NCBI GenBank assembly: GCA_019415705.1
Contig: DXYS01000038.1
Span: 1 to 11,531, forward strand
Direction: 5' to 3'
Length of the DNA: 11,531 nt
Origin: Bacteroidales bacterium
GTDB lineage: Bacteria > Bacteroidota > Bacteroidia > Bacteroidales > Muribaculaceae
Below are positions 1 to 6,469 of this stretch, piece by piece. A program made the position numbers and the translations under genes. Below the pieces are notes generated by a model. The model did not search any database. It saw only the letters and a list, made by a program, of their open reading frames with translations, and had not been told where the DNA came from. How positions within the stretch are numbered: the stretch's first letter is position 1; every line of letters begins with the position of its first letter.

Positions 1-185
1 GAGGGGTAGTCGGGCCAGATGTCTTCGATTGATTCGTATGTGTCGCCTTCGTCTTCGATTTCCTGAAGGTTTTCGATTACTTCGAGGGGGGCGCCGCTGC
101 GCATGGCGTAGTCGATGAGTTCTTCTTTGGTTGCGGGCCAAGGTGCGTCCTCAAGTTTTGATGCAAGTTCGAGTGTCCAGTACAT
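1..185 (-). CDS. DUF2795-like small acidic protein, partial (C-terminus beyond window)
   Basis: The reverse strand reads from an ATG at 185-183 for 61 codons with no stop before the window edge, so the C-terminus is missing. The product begins MYWTLELASKLEDAPWPATK and continues with a helical acidic stretch (EELIDYAMRSGAPLEVIENL) ending near EDIWPDYPS. From memory this closely resembles the roughly 70-residue DUF2795 proteins that are conserved across Bacteroidales; their function is unknown to me. A consensus promoter lies just upstream, overlapping the end of the cobalamin adenosyltransferase gene, so it is probably transcribed on its own or also by read-through. No signal peptide or membrane segment is visible. 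Family assignment rests on recollection, not on a search. Confidence 0.75.
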   Translation of the reverse strand, partial: MYWTLELASKLEDAPWPATKEELIDYAMRSGAPLEVIENLQEIEDEGDTYESIEDIWPDYP

Positions 186-248
186 ATGTCTGTAGTTTAT
201 GGGTTTTAAAAATTGTGTGTTGTGGCTTTGTATGGCCTAAAAAGTGCG

Positions 249-280
249 CAAAGGTAGTAATTTTATATTTACACTAACAA
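249..280 (-). promoter_or_regulatory. Bacteroidetes promoter for the DUF2795-like gene
   Basis: On the minus strand a perfect -7 element TACCTTTG (followed by C) occupies 256-249, and a TTG that could be the -33 element sits at 280-278, 21 bp upstream. Transcription would begin near 240, giving a leader of about 55 nt. The -33 half overlaps the last codons and stop of the upstream adenosyltransferase gene. Confidence 0.6.
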
Positions 281-840
281 TTTTTCTCCCAAAATATTTC
301 ATCGATATTACTTTTTATGTTGATGGCACGTGCGACGACAAAGAGATAGTCGCTCAGACGATTGATAAACCTAAGTATATCTCGGTCGATATCAGCGGTT
401 TGGCTGAGCGCGATGACATGACGCTCGGCACGTCGGGCGACTGTGCGCGCAATCTGGGCGCGGGCCGAGTCGGGGCATCCGCCGGGCAGGATGAAGCGGT
501 TGTGGCGTGGCAGTGATGAGTCGAGCCGGTCGATGGCCTGCTCGAGACGTGTTATGCCGGCTGAGCCGAATGGCTGAGGCTGCCACGAGCTCTCGGCCTC
601 GGTGGCGAGGGCCGAGCCGATGTCGAAGAGGCGGTTCTGGATGTAGTGCATGTCGCTGCGGTCTTGGTCTGAGAGGGCGTCGGCGCATGCGACGAGTCCT
701 ATCCATGAGTTGAGTTCGTCGACGGTGCCGTATGCTTCGAGGCGCGGGTCGTTTTTGGCGACGCGTGTGCCTCCGACGAGCGATGTCGAGCCGCTGTCGC
801 CGCCGCGGGTGTATATGTTGCTTTTTTTGTATTGTTCCAT
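274..840 (-). CDS. pduO: PduO-type ATP:cob(I)alamin adenosyltransferase
   Basis: This 188-residue cytoplasmic enzyme should transfer the 5'-deoxyadenosyl group of ATP to cob(I)alamin, making adenosylcobalamin for B12-dependent enzymes such as methylmalonyl-CoA mutase. Family landmarks appear in order: the N-terminal ATP loop YTRGGDSGSTSLVGG (residues 10-24; most relatives have TGD where this has GGD), RLEAYGTVDELNSWIG (33-48), FILPGG (116-121), the arginine-rich helix ARTVARRAER (131-140), and RFINRLSDYLFVVAR (157-171). Length is normal for the family. The gene starts 7 nt after the stop of the LOG-family gene, so the two are very likely co-transcribed. No other cobalamin gene is in the window. 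The family call is secure; the symbol follows the family (cobO and mmaB are also used). Confidence 0.92.
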   Translation of the reverse strand: MEQYKKSNIYTRGGDSGSTSLVGGTRVAKNDPRLEAYGTVDELNSWIGLVACADALSDQDRSDMHYIQNRLFDIGSALATEAESSWQPQPFGSAGITRLEQAIDRLDSSLPRHNRFILPGGCPDSARAQIARTVARRAERHVIALSQTADIDRDILRFINRLSDYLFVVARAINIKSNIDEIFWEKNC

Positions 841-847
841 AGTGGGG

Positions 848-1435
848 TCAGAGTGTTTTAAATGCTGCGAGGGCGTTGTCCAAGGCTGCCGAAAGTTCCT
901 GAGGGTTGCTGACGATTTTTATAACTGACATGCTCTGGGGCTGCATGAGCCCGAGCTCTACCATTTTGTGGAGGTGGGCGAGCAGACAGTCGTAGATGCC
1001 GTCAGGATTGTAGAGTATGATAGACTTGGAGAATTGTTCGGTGAAGTTGATGTATGAGAACGATGTTGTGAACTCGTCGAGTGTCCCGTAGCCGCCGGGG
1101 AGCACGACGAAGACGTCGCCGAGCAGTTGCATTGTGCCTTTGCGGTCGTTGAGGTCAGAGGTGGGCACCTGCATGTCGTTGAGCGGCGACGCGGCGCCGA
1201 GACGGCGCATAGGTACGACTCCGACTATTTTGCCGCCTGCATTTTTAGTCGCTTCGGATACGACGCGCATAAGTCCGGCGTCGACTCCGCCATAGACAAG
1301 TGTCGCATGATTGCGGCCAATCCAGTCGCCGGTGGTGCGGGCGGCTTGCTGCCATGTCTCCGGCAGAGTGTTGACTGAGCTGCAGTAGACTGCTACTCTT
1401 AGCGGATGGGTGGCTGATGGACGGGATTTTTTCAT
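848..1435 (-). CDS. LOG-family protein (TIGR00730-type nucleotide phosphoribohydrolase)
   Basis: This 195-residue Rossmann-fold protein belongs to the LOG/'lysine decarboxylase-like' family, whose characterised members hydrolyse (cytokinin or adenosine) 5'-monophosphates to free base and ribose 5-phosphate. The defining motif PGGYGTLDE is at residues 113-121, matching PGGxGTxxE. The upstream arginine/lysine pair is in DLNDRKGTMQLL (94-105), the nucleotide-binding LVYGGVDAGLM at 46-56, and the N-terminal strand is VAVYCSS (14-20). The true bacterial substrate is unknown; older 'lysine decarboxylase' names are wrong. It is the first gene of a two-gene minus-strand operon with the cobalamin adenosyltransferase, 7 nt apart. 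The ATG at 1435 is chosen because conserved sequence begins about a dozen residues later and no alternative fits better. Confidence 0.88.
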   Translation of the reverse strand: MKKSRPSATHPLRVAVYCSSVNTLPETWQQAARTTGDWIGRNHATLVYGGVDAGLMRVVSEATKNAGGKIVGVVPMRRLGAASPLNDMQVPTSDLNDRKGTMQLLGDVFVVLPGGYGTLDEFTTSFSYINFTEQFSKSIILYNPDGIYDCLLAHLHKMVELGLMQPQSMSVIKIVSNPQELSAALDNALAAFKTL

Positions 1436-1461
1436 TTATGCGTGATTAAACTTTTGACTCG

Positions 1462-1469
1462 TAAAGTTA
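1462..1469 (-). promoter_or_regulatory. possible -7 element for the LOG/adenosyltransferase operon
   Basis: TAACTTTA on the minus strand matches TAnnTTTG except at the last base, 26 nt upstream of the ATG. No convincing -33 TTG is seen at the right distance, so this is a tentative promoter. Confidence 0.35.
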
Positions 1470-1558
1470 ATGATTTTTATTTGATATGACATAGCTTTGT
1501 TTGGCATGATATTTGTTATTTATACGTATGAAAATTAGTGTAAGCCGACTTTTAAGAT

Positions 1559-1566
1559 TAATTTTG
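1559..1566 (+). promoter_or_regulatory. -7 promoter element for the FKBP gene
   Basis: TAATTTTG is a perfect match to the Bacteroidetes -7 consensus TAnnTTTG, about 40 nt before the ATG. A TTAG at 1535-1538 is the nearest candidate for a weak -33 element. The 172-bp gap between the divergent LOG and FKBP genes therefore seems to carry two back-to-back promoters. Confidence 0.5.
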
Positions 1567-1607
1567 TCGGTATAAACGTTTTATTAATTAATCATTGACT
1601 GTAAATT

Positions 1608-2198
1608 ATGGAAAAAATCCAATCCGGCAAGTATGTCGAACTCGTTTTTGATCTCTATAAAATCAATCCCGACGGCTCTGAGGAGCTTGTGCACGAGGTG
1701 ACGGCCGACGAGCCCGAGCGCATAGTCTTCGGTCTGACTCAGGGGCTTATCAAGCCTTTGGAGAAGGCTCTCGAAGGCCTCCAGCCGGGCGACAAATATG
1801 ACGTCGTGGCCAAGGCCGACGAGGCTTTCGGTCATCACAATCCCGAGGAGGTTGTCGAGCTCGAGCGCAGTGTCTTCGAGATTGACGGCAAGTTTGACGA
1901 GGAGCATATCCGCAAGGGTGTGCGTCTGCCGATGATGACTGCCGACGGCATGCGCATCGAGGGTCTTGTCGTAGACGTGACTCCGGAGTATGTCAAGATG
2001 GACTTCAATCATCAGCTCGTCGACCGGGACGTGCGCATCAAGGGCTCTGTGCTGACCGTGCGCGACGTGACGGCCGAAGACCTTCAGCCCGCGGGCGGTT
2101 GCGGCTGCGGCTGCCATGATCACGGCTGCGGTGACGGCTGTGACGACGGTTGCTGCGGCGGCCATGACCACGGCTGCGGCGACGGCTGCTGCCATTGA
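1608..2198 (+). CDS. slyD: SlyD-like FKBP-type peptidyl-prolyl isomerase with metal-binding tail
   Basis: A 196-residue cytoplasmic prolyl isomerase/chaperone. The FKBP core is split in SlyD fashion: first half at about 5-70 (KYVELVFDLYKINPDG, then ERIVFGLTQGLIKPLEKAL), a flap-like insert at about 75-120 (AFGHHNPEEVVELER), and closure at about 120-155. Residues 163-196 form a Cys/His-rich tail with ten cysteines and five histidines, containing GHDHGCGDGC-like units twice. In E. coli SlyD such a tail binds Ni2+ and supports hydrogenase maturation; here the metal is not known and no nickel enzyme is adjacent. The tail DNA carries an internal near-perfect duplication. A strong hairpin terminator follows, so the gene is probably monocistronic. 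Family assignment is secure; orthology to slyD is by architecture. Confidence 0.88.
   Translation: MEKIQSGKYVELVFDLYKINPDGSEELVHEVTADEPERIVFGLTQGLIKPLEKALEGLQPGDKYDVVAKADEAFGHHNPEEVVELERSVFEIDGKFDEEHIRKGVRLPMMTADGMRIEGLVVDVTPEYVKMDFNHQLVDRDVRIKGSVLTVRDVTAEDLQPAGGCGCGCHDHGCGDGCDDGCCGGHDHGCGDGCCH
2113..2188 (+). repeat. duplicated 28-bp segment encoding the metal-binding tail
   Basis: Positions 2113-2140 and 2161-2188 are the same 28 bases except for two T-to-C differences (2120/2168 and 2132/2180). Each copy encodes (C/G)HDHGCGDGC. The period is 48 bp, a multiple of three, so gain or loss of a unit would keep the reading frame. Confidence 0.85.
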
Positions 2199-2220
2199 TA
2201 CGACCGAGAAATGAAATGCG

Positions 2221-2258
2221 GCGCCCGCGACTGTCTCTTAACCGGCAGTCGCGGGCGC
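2221..2258 (+). terminator. hairpin terminator after the FKBP gene
   Basis: A perfect 13-bp GC-rich stem pairs 2221-2233 (GCGCCCGCGACTG) with 2246-2258, with a 12-nt loop. It begins 22 nt after the stop codon. No T-run follows directly; seven T residues occur at 2275-2281, so termination may be imperfect or occur downstream. Confidence 0.75.
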
Positions 2259-2297
2259 TAACTATTTATAGGTATTTTTTTGACAGGTATTTATCAG

Positions 2298-2306
2298 TAA
2301 CTTTGC
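2298..2306 (+). promoter_or_regulatory. -7 promoter element for the hemerythrin-LuxR gene
   Basis: TAACTTTGC is a perfect extended match to TAnnTTTG(C), 42 nt before the ATG. TTTGACA at 2279-2285 resembles a -33 element, but its spacing (15 bp from TTG to TA) is shorter than the usual 19-21 bp. Confidence 0.55.
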
Positions 2307-2348
2307 GCAGAATTTTCGGAACGTACTTCATTCGATTTATTCACGATT

Positions 2349-3299
2349 ATGCCTAAGACACAGATAAGATACGCATCATCTGACCGTTTGAGTGATTTAA
2401 TCGACAGTAATAATCAGTTGCTGCTGGTAGTCAACCGTTTTCATATCCCGTTCGGTTTTGGCGACAGCACCGTCGCCGAGGTGTGCGACGCCAACGGCAT
2501 CGACTGCGACACCTTCCTCGCCGTGGCCGAAATCGTCAGCGGCAACGGCTACAGCAACCGCCGCGTAGATCCGTCGACTCTTGTGCCGTATCTGCGTGAG
2601 GCCCACTCCTACATATTGGACTTCCGTCTGCCCGATATCCGTCAGACTCTTATCAGCGCGGTTTATCAGCCTAAATTGGACGGTGTGGCCGGCATGATTA
2701 TACGTTTCTTTGACGAGTATGTCGACGAGGTGCGCGCCCACATGGACCATGAGGACAGCATCGTCTTCCCTTATGTCGACCGTCTGCTTGCCGGTCAGAG
2801 TGACAGCGATTATAAAATCGCCGACTTCGCCTCTCACCATGAGGCGGTCGTCACCAAACTCGATGAACTGAAAGATATTTTTATCCGTCATTACGCGATG
2901 CCCAATACGAGGCTGCTTAACCGCGCGTTGTTCAACATCGACGACTGCGGCCGTGATCTTATATCGCACTGCGAGATAGAGAACGTCCTGCTTGTGCCCG
3001 CTGTGGAGGCTCTCGAGCGTACTGTCGCGAGCAGTACATCCGCGCGCCGGACGGCTGCCGTGGTCGCGACTCCGCTGCCTGACAGCACGCTTAGCGCCCG
3101 CGAGCGCGAGATTATCGGTCTGGTCGCCCACGGCCTTGTCAACAAAGAGATTGCCGACCGACTCAGCCTCTCGTTCCACACCATCACCACTTACCGCAAA
3201 AACATCAGCGCCAAACTCAACATCCACTCGACAGCCGCTCTCACCATCTATGCTGTGCTCCACGGCCTTGTCGACCCGAAAGAAATTGAGCTCAAATAG
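2349..3299 (+). CDS. RIC/hemerythrin-like di-iron domain fused to a LuxR-type DNA-binding domain
   Basis: A 316-residue predicted cytoplasmic one-component regulator. Residues 20-66 resemble the N-terminal domain of ScdA/RIC, but the usual Cys-Cys pair is replaced by GFG (FHIPFGFGDSTVAEVC). Residues 80-220 form a four-helix hemerythrin-like domain with ligand candidates H86, H131, E135, H163 or H164, H207 and E211; these nearly reproduce the spacing I recall for E. coli YtfE, which repairs NO-damaged iron-sulfur clusters. Residues 247-310 are a LuxR/GerE helix-turn-helix (LSAREREIIGLVAHGLVNKE, then SFHTITTYRKNISAKL). I infer a redox, oxygen or nitric-oxide responsive transcription factor; targets are unknown. 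It has its own promoter and precedes hppA in the same direction, but hppA has a separate promoter. Confidence 0.85.
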   Translation: MPKTQIRYASSDRLSDLIDSNNQLLLVVNRFHIPFGFGDSTVAEVCDANGIDCDTFLAVAEIVSGNGYSNRRVDPSTLVPYLREAHSYILDFRLPDIRQTLISAVYQPKLDGVAGMIIRFFDEYVDEVRAHMDHEDSIVFPYVDRLLAGQSDSDYKIADFASHHEAVVTKLDELKDIFIRHYAMPNTRLLNRALFNIDDCGRDLISHCEIENVLLVPAVEALERTVASSTSARRTAAVVATPLPDSTLSAREREIIGLVAHGLVNKEIADRLSLSFHTITTYRKNISAKLNIHSTAALTIYAVLHGLVDPKEIELK

Positions 3300-3363
3300 C
3301 GACAAAAATCAGCCAATCGGCCAATAAGATTGCCAAAGGTGTCAAAGATGACGAAAAAATCGT

Positions 3364-3371
3364 TACCTTTG
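3364..3371 (+). promoter_or_regulatory. -7 promoter element for hppA
   Basis: TACCTTTG is a perfect match to TAnnTTTG, 62 nt before the hppA start. No clear -33 element is visible at 19-21 bp. The expected leader is about 55 nt. Confidence 0.55.
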
Positions 3372-3433
3372 TAAAGTCTCTGACCGTGTGTCGAAAACTA
3401 TTTTCATCACTAAATAAAACACCTTAAAATCTT

Positions 3434-5626
3434 ATGACCAACTCCGTATTCTGGATTGTGCCGGCGGCATCGTTGCTCGCCCTGATTCTCGCGTGGTATT
3501 TTTACCGCCAGATGATGCGTCAGGACGAAGGCACCGACGTGATGCGCCGCATCGCCTCACATGTGCGCAAAGGCGCCATGTCTTACCTCAAACAGCAGTA
3601 TAAAATCGTCGCTGTAGTCTTTATCTGTCTTGTCGTGCTCTTCTCGATTATGGCTTACGGTTTTCAACTGCAGAACCCGTGGGTGCCCGTCGCTTTCCTG
3701 ACAGGCGGATTCTTCTCGGGCCTGTCAGGCTATCTCGGCATGAAGACGGCCACCTATGCATCGGCCCGCACGGCCAACGCTGCCCGCAACTCGCTCAACA
3801 AGGGCCTGCGCGTAGCCTTCCGCTCGGGCGCAGTGATGGGTCTCGTGGTCGTCGGTCTCGGTCTCTTGGACATCTCGTTCTGGTATCTGCTCCTTGACTG
3901 GCTTGTCGACCTCGAGGGCACAGCCAAATTAGCCATGATCACCACCACGATGCTCACCTTCGGCATGGGAGCCTCGACACAGGCACTCTTTGCCCGCGTG
4001 GGCGGCGGCATCTACACCAAAGCAGCCGACGTCGGCGCTGACCTCGTAGGCAAAGTCGAGGCCGGCATTCCCGAGGATGACCCCCGCAACCCCGCCACAA
4101 TCGCCGACAACGTCGGTGACAACGTCGGCGACGTCGCAGGCATGGGCGCCGACCTCTACGAGAGCTACTGCGGCTCGATACTCGCCACATCGGCCTTAGG
4201 CGCAGCCGCTTACCTGATTTCGGGCGACGTGGTCATGCAGTATAAGGCCGTCATCGCCCCGATGCTTATCGCCGCCGTCGGCATCATCCTCTCCATCATC
4301 GGCATCTTCTGCGTCCACACCCGCGAGAACGCCGGCATCAAGCAGCTCCTCGGCTCATTAAGCCTCGGCACCAACATCAGCTCGGTGCTCATCGTCGCAG
4401 CCACATTCTTCATCCTCTGGTTGCTGCAGCTCAACAACTGGGCGCTCATCGGCTGCTCGGTCGTCGTCGGTCTCGTTGTCGGTATCATCATCGGCCGCTC
4501 GACCGAATACTACACCTCGCAGTCATACAAACCTACACGCCGTCTGGCCGAGAGCGGCACCACCGGTCCGGCCACAGTCATCATCTCGGGCGTGGGTCTC
4601 GGCATGGTCTCTACGGCCATCCCCGTACTCGCCGTCGTCGCCGGCATCATCCTCAGCTACTGGTTTGCATCGGGCTTTGACTTCGGCAACGTCGCCATGG
4701 GCCTCTATGGCATAGGCATCGCCGCCGTCGGCATGCTCTCGACCCTCGGCATCACGCTCGCCACCGACGCTTACGGCCCCATCGCCGACAACGCCGGAGG
4801 TAACGCCGAGATGAGCGGCCTCGGCGAAGAAGTGCGTCGCCGCACTGACGCCCTTGACTCACTCGGCAACACCACCGCCGCCACCGGCAAAGGCTTTGCC
4901 ATCGGCTCCGCCGCCCTCACAGGCCTCGCCCTGCTCGCCTCGTATATCGAAGAAATTCGCATCGGTCTCGACCGCCTCGGCCAGACCTTCATCACCCTCG
5001 GCGACCGCGTCGTGCCCATCCACGAGGCCTCGTTTGTCGACTTCATGCAGTACTACGAAGTCAATCTCATGAGCCCCAAAGTGCTCTCGGGCATGTTTAT
5101 CGGCGCCATGATGGCCTTCCTGTTCTGCGGCCTTACGATGAACGCCGTCGGCCGCGCCGCCGCGCACATGGTTGAGGAGGTACGCCGTCAGTTCCGCGAA
5201 ATCAAAGGCATCCTCACCGGTCAGGCTGAGCCGGACTACGCACGCTGCGTGCAGATATCGACCAAAGGCGCCCAGCGTGAGATGGTCTTCCCGTCAGTGC
5301 TCGCCATCGTCGCTCCCATCGCGACAGGACTCGTCTTCGGCGTGCCCGGCGTCATCGGTCTCCTCGTAGGCGGTCTCTCGGCCGGCTTCGTCCTCGCCAT
5401 CTTCATGGCCAACGCCGGCGGCGCATGGGACAATGCCAAGAAATATGTCGAGGAAGGTAACTTCGGCGGCAAAGGCGGCGAAGTCCACAAAGCCACCGTC
5501 GTCGGTGACACCGTCGGCGACCCCTTCAAAGACACCAGCGGCCCCTCGCTCAACATCCTCATCAAACTCATGTCAATGGTCGCCATCGTCATGGCCGGCC
5601 TCACCGTCAGCTGGAGCCTCTTCTAA
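3434..5626 (+). CDS. hppA: Membrane-bound ion-pumping pyrophosphatase (K+-dependent type)
   Basis: A 730-residue inner-membrane pump with about 16 hydrophobic segments, which couples pyrophosphate hydrolysis to export of Na+ and/or H+. All three substrate loops are present: DVGADLVGK (199-207) with DNVGDNVGDVAGMGADL (225-241); DAYGPIADNAGGNAEM (445-460); and GGAWDNAKKYVEEG (662-675) through GDTVGDPFKDTSGPS (691-705). GNTTAATGKG (478-487) has alanine where K+-independent enzymes have lysine, which predicts K+ dependence. E243 in ADLYESY sits where Na+-pumping enzymes have their gate glutamate. A Bacteroides relative is reported to pump both Na+ and H+, so Na+ or mixed transport is likely but not proven here. 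Length is typical and the gene looks intact. It has its own promoter and a strong terminator. Confidence 0.96.
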   Translation: MTNSVFWIVPAASLLALILAWYFYRQMMRQDEGTDVMRRIASHVRKGAMSYLKQQYKIVAVVFICLVVLFSIMAYGFQLQNPWVPVAFLTGGFFSGLSGYLGMKTATYASARTANAARNSLNKGLRVAFRSGAVMGLVVVGLGLLDISFWYLLLDWLVDLEGTAKLAMITTTMLTFGMGASTQALFARVGGGIYTKAADVGADLVGKVEAGIPEDDPRNPATIADNVGDNVGDVAGMGADLYESYCGSILATSALGAAAYLISGDVVMQYKAVIAPMLIAAVGIILSIIGIFCVHTRENAGIKQLLGSLSLGTNISSVLIVAATFFILWLLQLNNWALIGCSVVVGLVVGIIIGRSTEYYTSQSYKPTRRLAESGTTGPATVIISGVGLGMVSTAIPVLAVVAGIILSYWFASGFDFGNVAMGLYGIGIAAVGMLSTLGITLATDAYGPIADNAGGNAEMSGLGEEVRRRTDALDSLGNTTAATGKGFAIGSAALTGLALLASYIEEIRIGLDRLGQTFITLGDRVVPIHEASFVDFMQYYEVNLMSPKVLSGMFIGAMMAFLFCGLTMNAVGRAAAHMVEEVRRQFREIKGILTGQAEPDYARCVQISTKGAQREMVFPSVLAIVAPIATGLVFGVPGVIGLLVGGLSAGFVLAIFMANAGGAWDNAKKYVEEGNFGGKGGEVHKATVVGDTVGDPFKDTSGPSLNILIKLMSMVAIVMAGLTVSWSLF

Positions 5627-5760
5627 CCCGTTAATACGCTGATTATAAACAATATGTAGGGACGCGCCTTTGGCATGTATAATACGGCTACCAACCGTTA
5701 GCATACTGATAATCAGCAAGATGCTTTGACGCGCCTTCGGCATGTATAACTTGGCCACAA
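5627..5760. repeat. two degenerate copies of a 67-bp direct repeat downstream of hppA
   Basis: Unit 1 runs from 5627 and unit 2 from 5694. Both contain GACGCGCCTT(T or C), the last base being at the variable position, followed by GGCATGTATAA, at 5661 and 5728 respectively, and both open with CCGTTA. A third partial core, CCTTTGGCATGT, occurs at 5806-5817 fused to the terminator hairpin. There is no credible reading frame. The first core plus flank (ATGTAGGGAC at 5654-5663) is inverted at 5816-5825. Confidence 0.65.
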
Positions 5761-5778
5761 TCCGGCAATAATCCTCAC

Positions 5779-5809
5779 AAGGCCGCAGCCCACCCCGGGC
5801 TGCGGCCTT
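5779..5809 (+). terminator. hairpin terminator for hppA
   Basis: A perfect 13-bp stem pairs 5779-5791 (AAGGCCGCAGCCC) with 5797-5809 around a 5-nt loop, followed only by TTT-type sequence from 5808. It is the first strong hairpin after hppA, about 150 nt past the stop, and would work on either strand. Confidence 0.7.
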
Positions 5810-5825
5810 TGGCATGTCCCTACAT

Positions 5826-6390
5826 TGAGGAGGCAGGCGAATATGGAGAGGTAATTTGCTATGACATCGTCCGCGTTAGCGGTCGTAGCCGCATCGCGGC
5901 GCGAGCATATGAGGCCACGGTAAGCAGCCCGTAGGTCTGCGCAACCGTGGTATGAAGCCCCCATCAAAGAATAGCGCGCTGTAGGTGCGCCGCACACACC
6001 CAATTTGCTCATTTGCGGCAGCCCTACAGGCTGCATTTTCCCTTTTATCCTATTACCTATGACTGCGCTTACCTACAGTCAGCTTGTCATAGGCTCACAT
6101 ACCTCGCCGCCACGCGGCTCTGATGCACCTAACGGCGCTTATTCAAAATTCAAAATCCAAAATTCCAAATTCAACATTAGAATTATCTATCACGGAGGGA
6201 TTACATGCGGGCCTCACGGGCCGCTCTCAGCCCCACATTAAGCGATAGCGTATGTGGGCTTACATCCGCGCCCTCGATTGATTTTCTCGGAGAGAATAAA
6301 CTCTACATACGCGTCTATGGCGTGAACTTCTGTGGCACCTCGGCTCCGGTGCTCATGAGCCGCGAAAGCCGCCGGTTATTATATTAATAT
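5826..6390. repeat. REP-like palindrome cluster, no protein gene
   Basis: This stretch contains a series of inverted repeats and no convincing coding frame. They include GCCGC-ATC-GCGGC at 5888-5900 and its near twin GCCGC-CAC-GCGGC at 6106-6118; CCACGGT 5915-5921 with ACCGTGG 5944-5950, enclosing GCAG/CTGC; GCGC 5974-5977 with 5987-5990; GCAGCC 6018-6023 with GGCTGC 6029-6034; CCTATGAC 6056-6063 with GTCATAGG 6086-6093; and CCCACAT 6232-6238 with ATGTGGG 6252-6258. A GTAGG core recurs in several loops in both orientations. The pattern resembles the repetitive extragenic palindromes common between Bacteroidetes genes. No transposase is in the window. Confidence 0.6.
6142..6174. repeat. short AT-rich TTCAAAA-type repeat
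   Basis: About 33 bp of imperfect 7-9 nt units (TTCAAAATTCAAAATCC and variants). Low-complexity tracts of this kind are common in intergenic DNA. It sits inside the palindrome cluster. Confidence 0.5.
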
Positions 6391-6427
6391 CACGCTTGAA
6401 TCATAAAAATCCATGTTTTTCAGCACA

Positions 6428-6462
6428 TTTAGGTGATATATTAAAAAAATGTTGTAAATTTA
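6428..6462 (+). promoter_or_regulatory. possible promoter for the leader RNA and exported-caspase operon
   Basis: TAAATTTA (6455-6462, followed by C) matches TAnnTTTG except at the last base, with TTTAGG at 6428-6433 as a weak -33 candidate 21-22 bp upstream. It lies in a locally AT-rich stretch between the palindrome cluster and the structured GC-richer segment. A start near 6470 would give a leader of about 360 nt before the gene at 6829. Confidence 0.35.
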
Positions 6463-6469
6463 CGGGTGC

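Noticed and set aside
1584..2195. 203-codon minus-strand frame starting with an Ala/Val-rich stretch
   Set aside because: It is antisense to the FKBP gene; its low-complexity start is the reverse reading of the Cys/His-rich tail.
2397..3305. 302-codon frame on the minus strand
   Set aside because: It lies antisense to the hemerythrin-LuxR gene, whose motifs are unmistakable; it has no recognisable domain and arises from the codon bias of the true gene.
5627..5825. CRISPR array
   Set aside because: There are only two or three degenerate units, the repeats are not uniform, and no cas gene is present.
5713..6036. 107-codon minus-strand frame between hppA and the caspase operon
   Set aside because: It runs through the terminator hairpin and palindromes, has no start signal and shows no family resemblance.
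6005..6241. Short plus-strand frames in the palindrome cluster (also near 6205-6387 and 6714-6917)
   Set aside because: They have unlikely composition, cross several inverted repeats and lack a promoter or ribosome-binding context.
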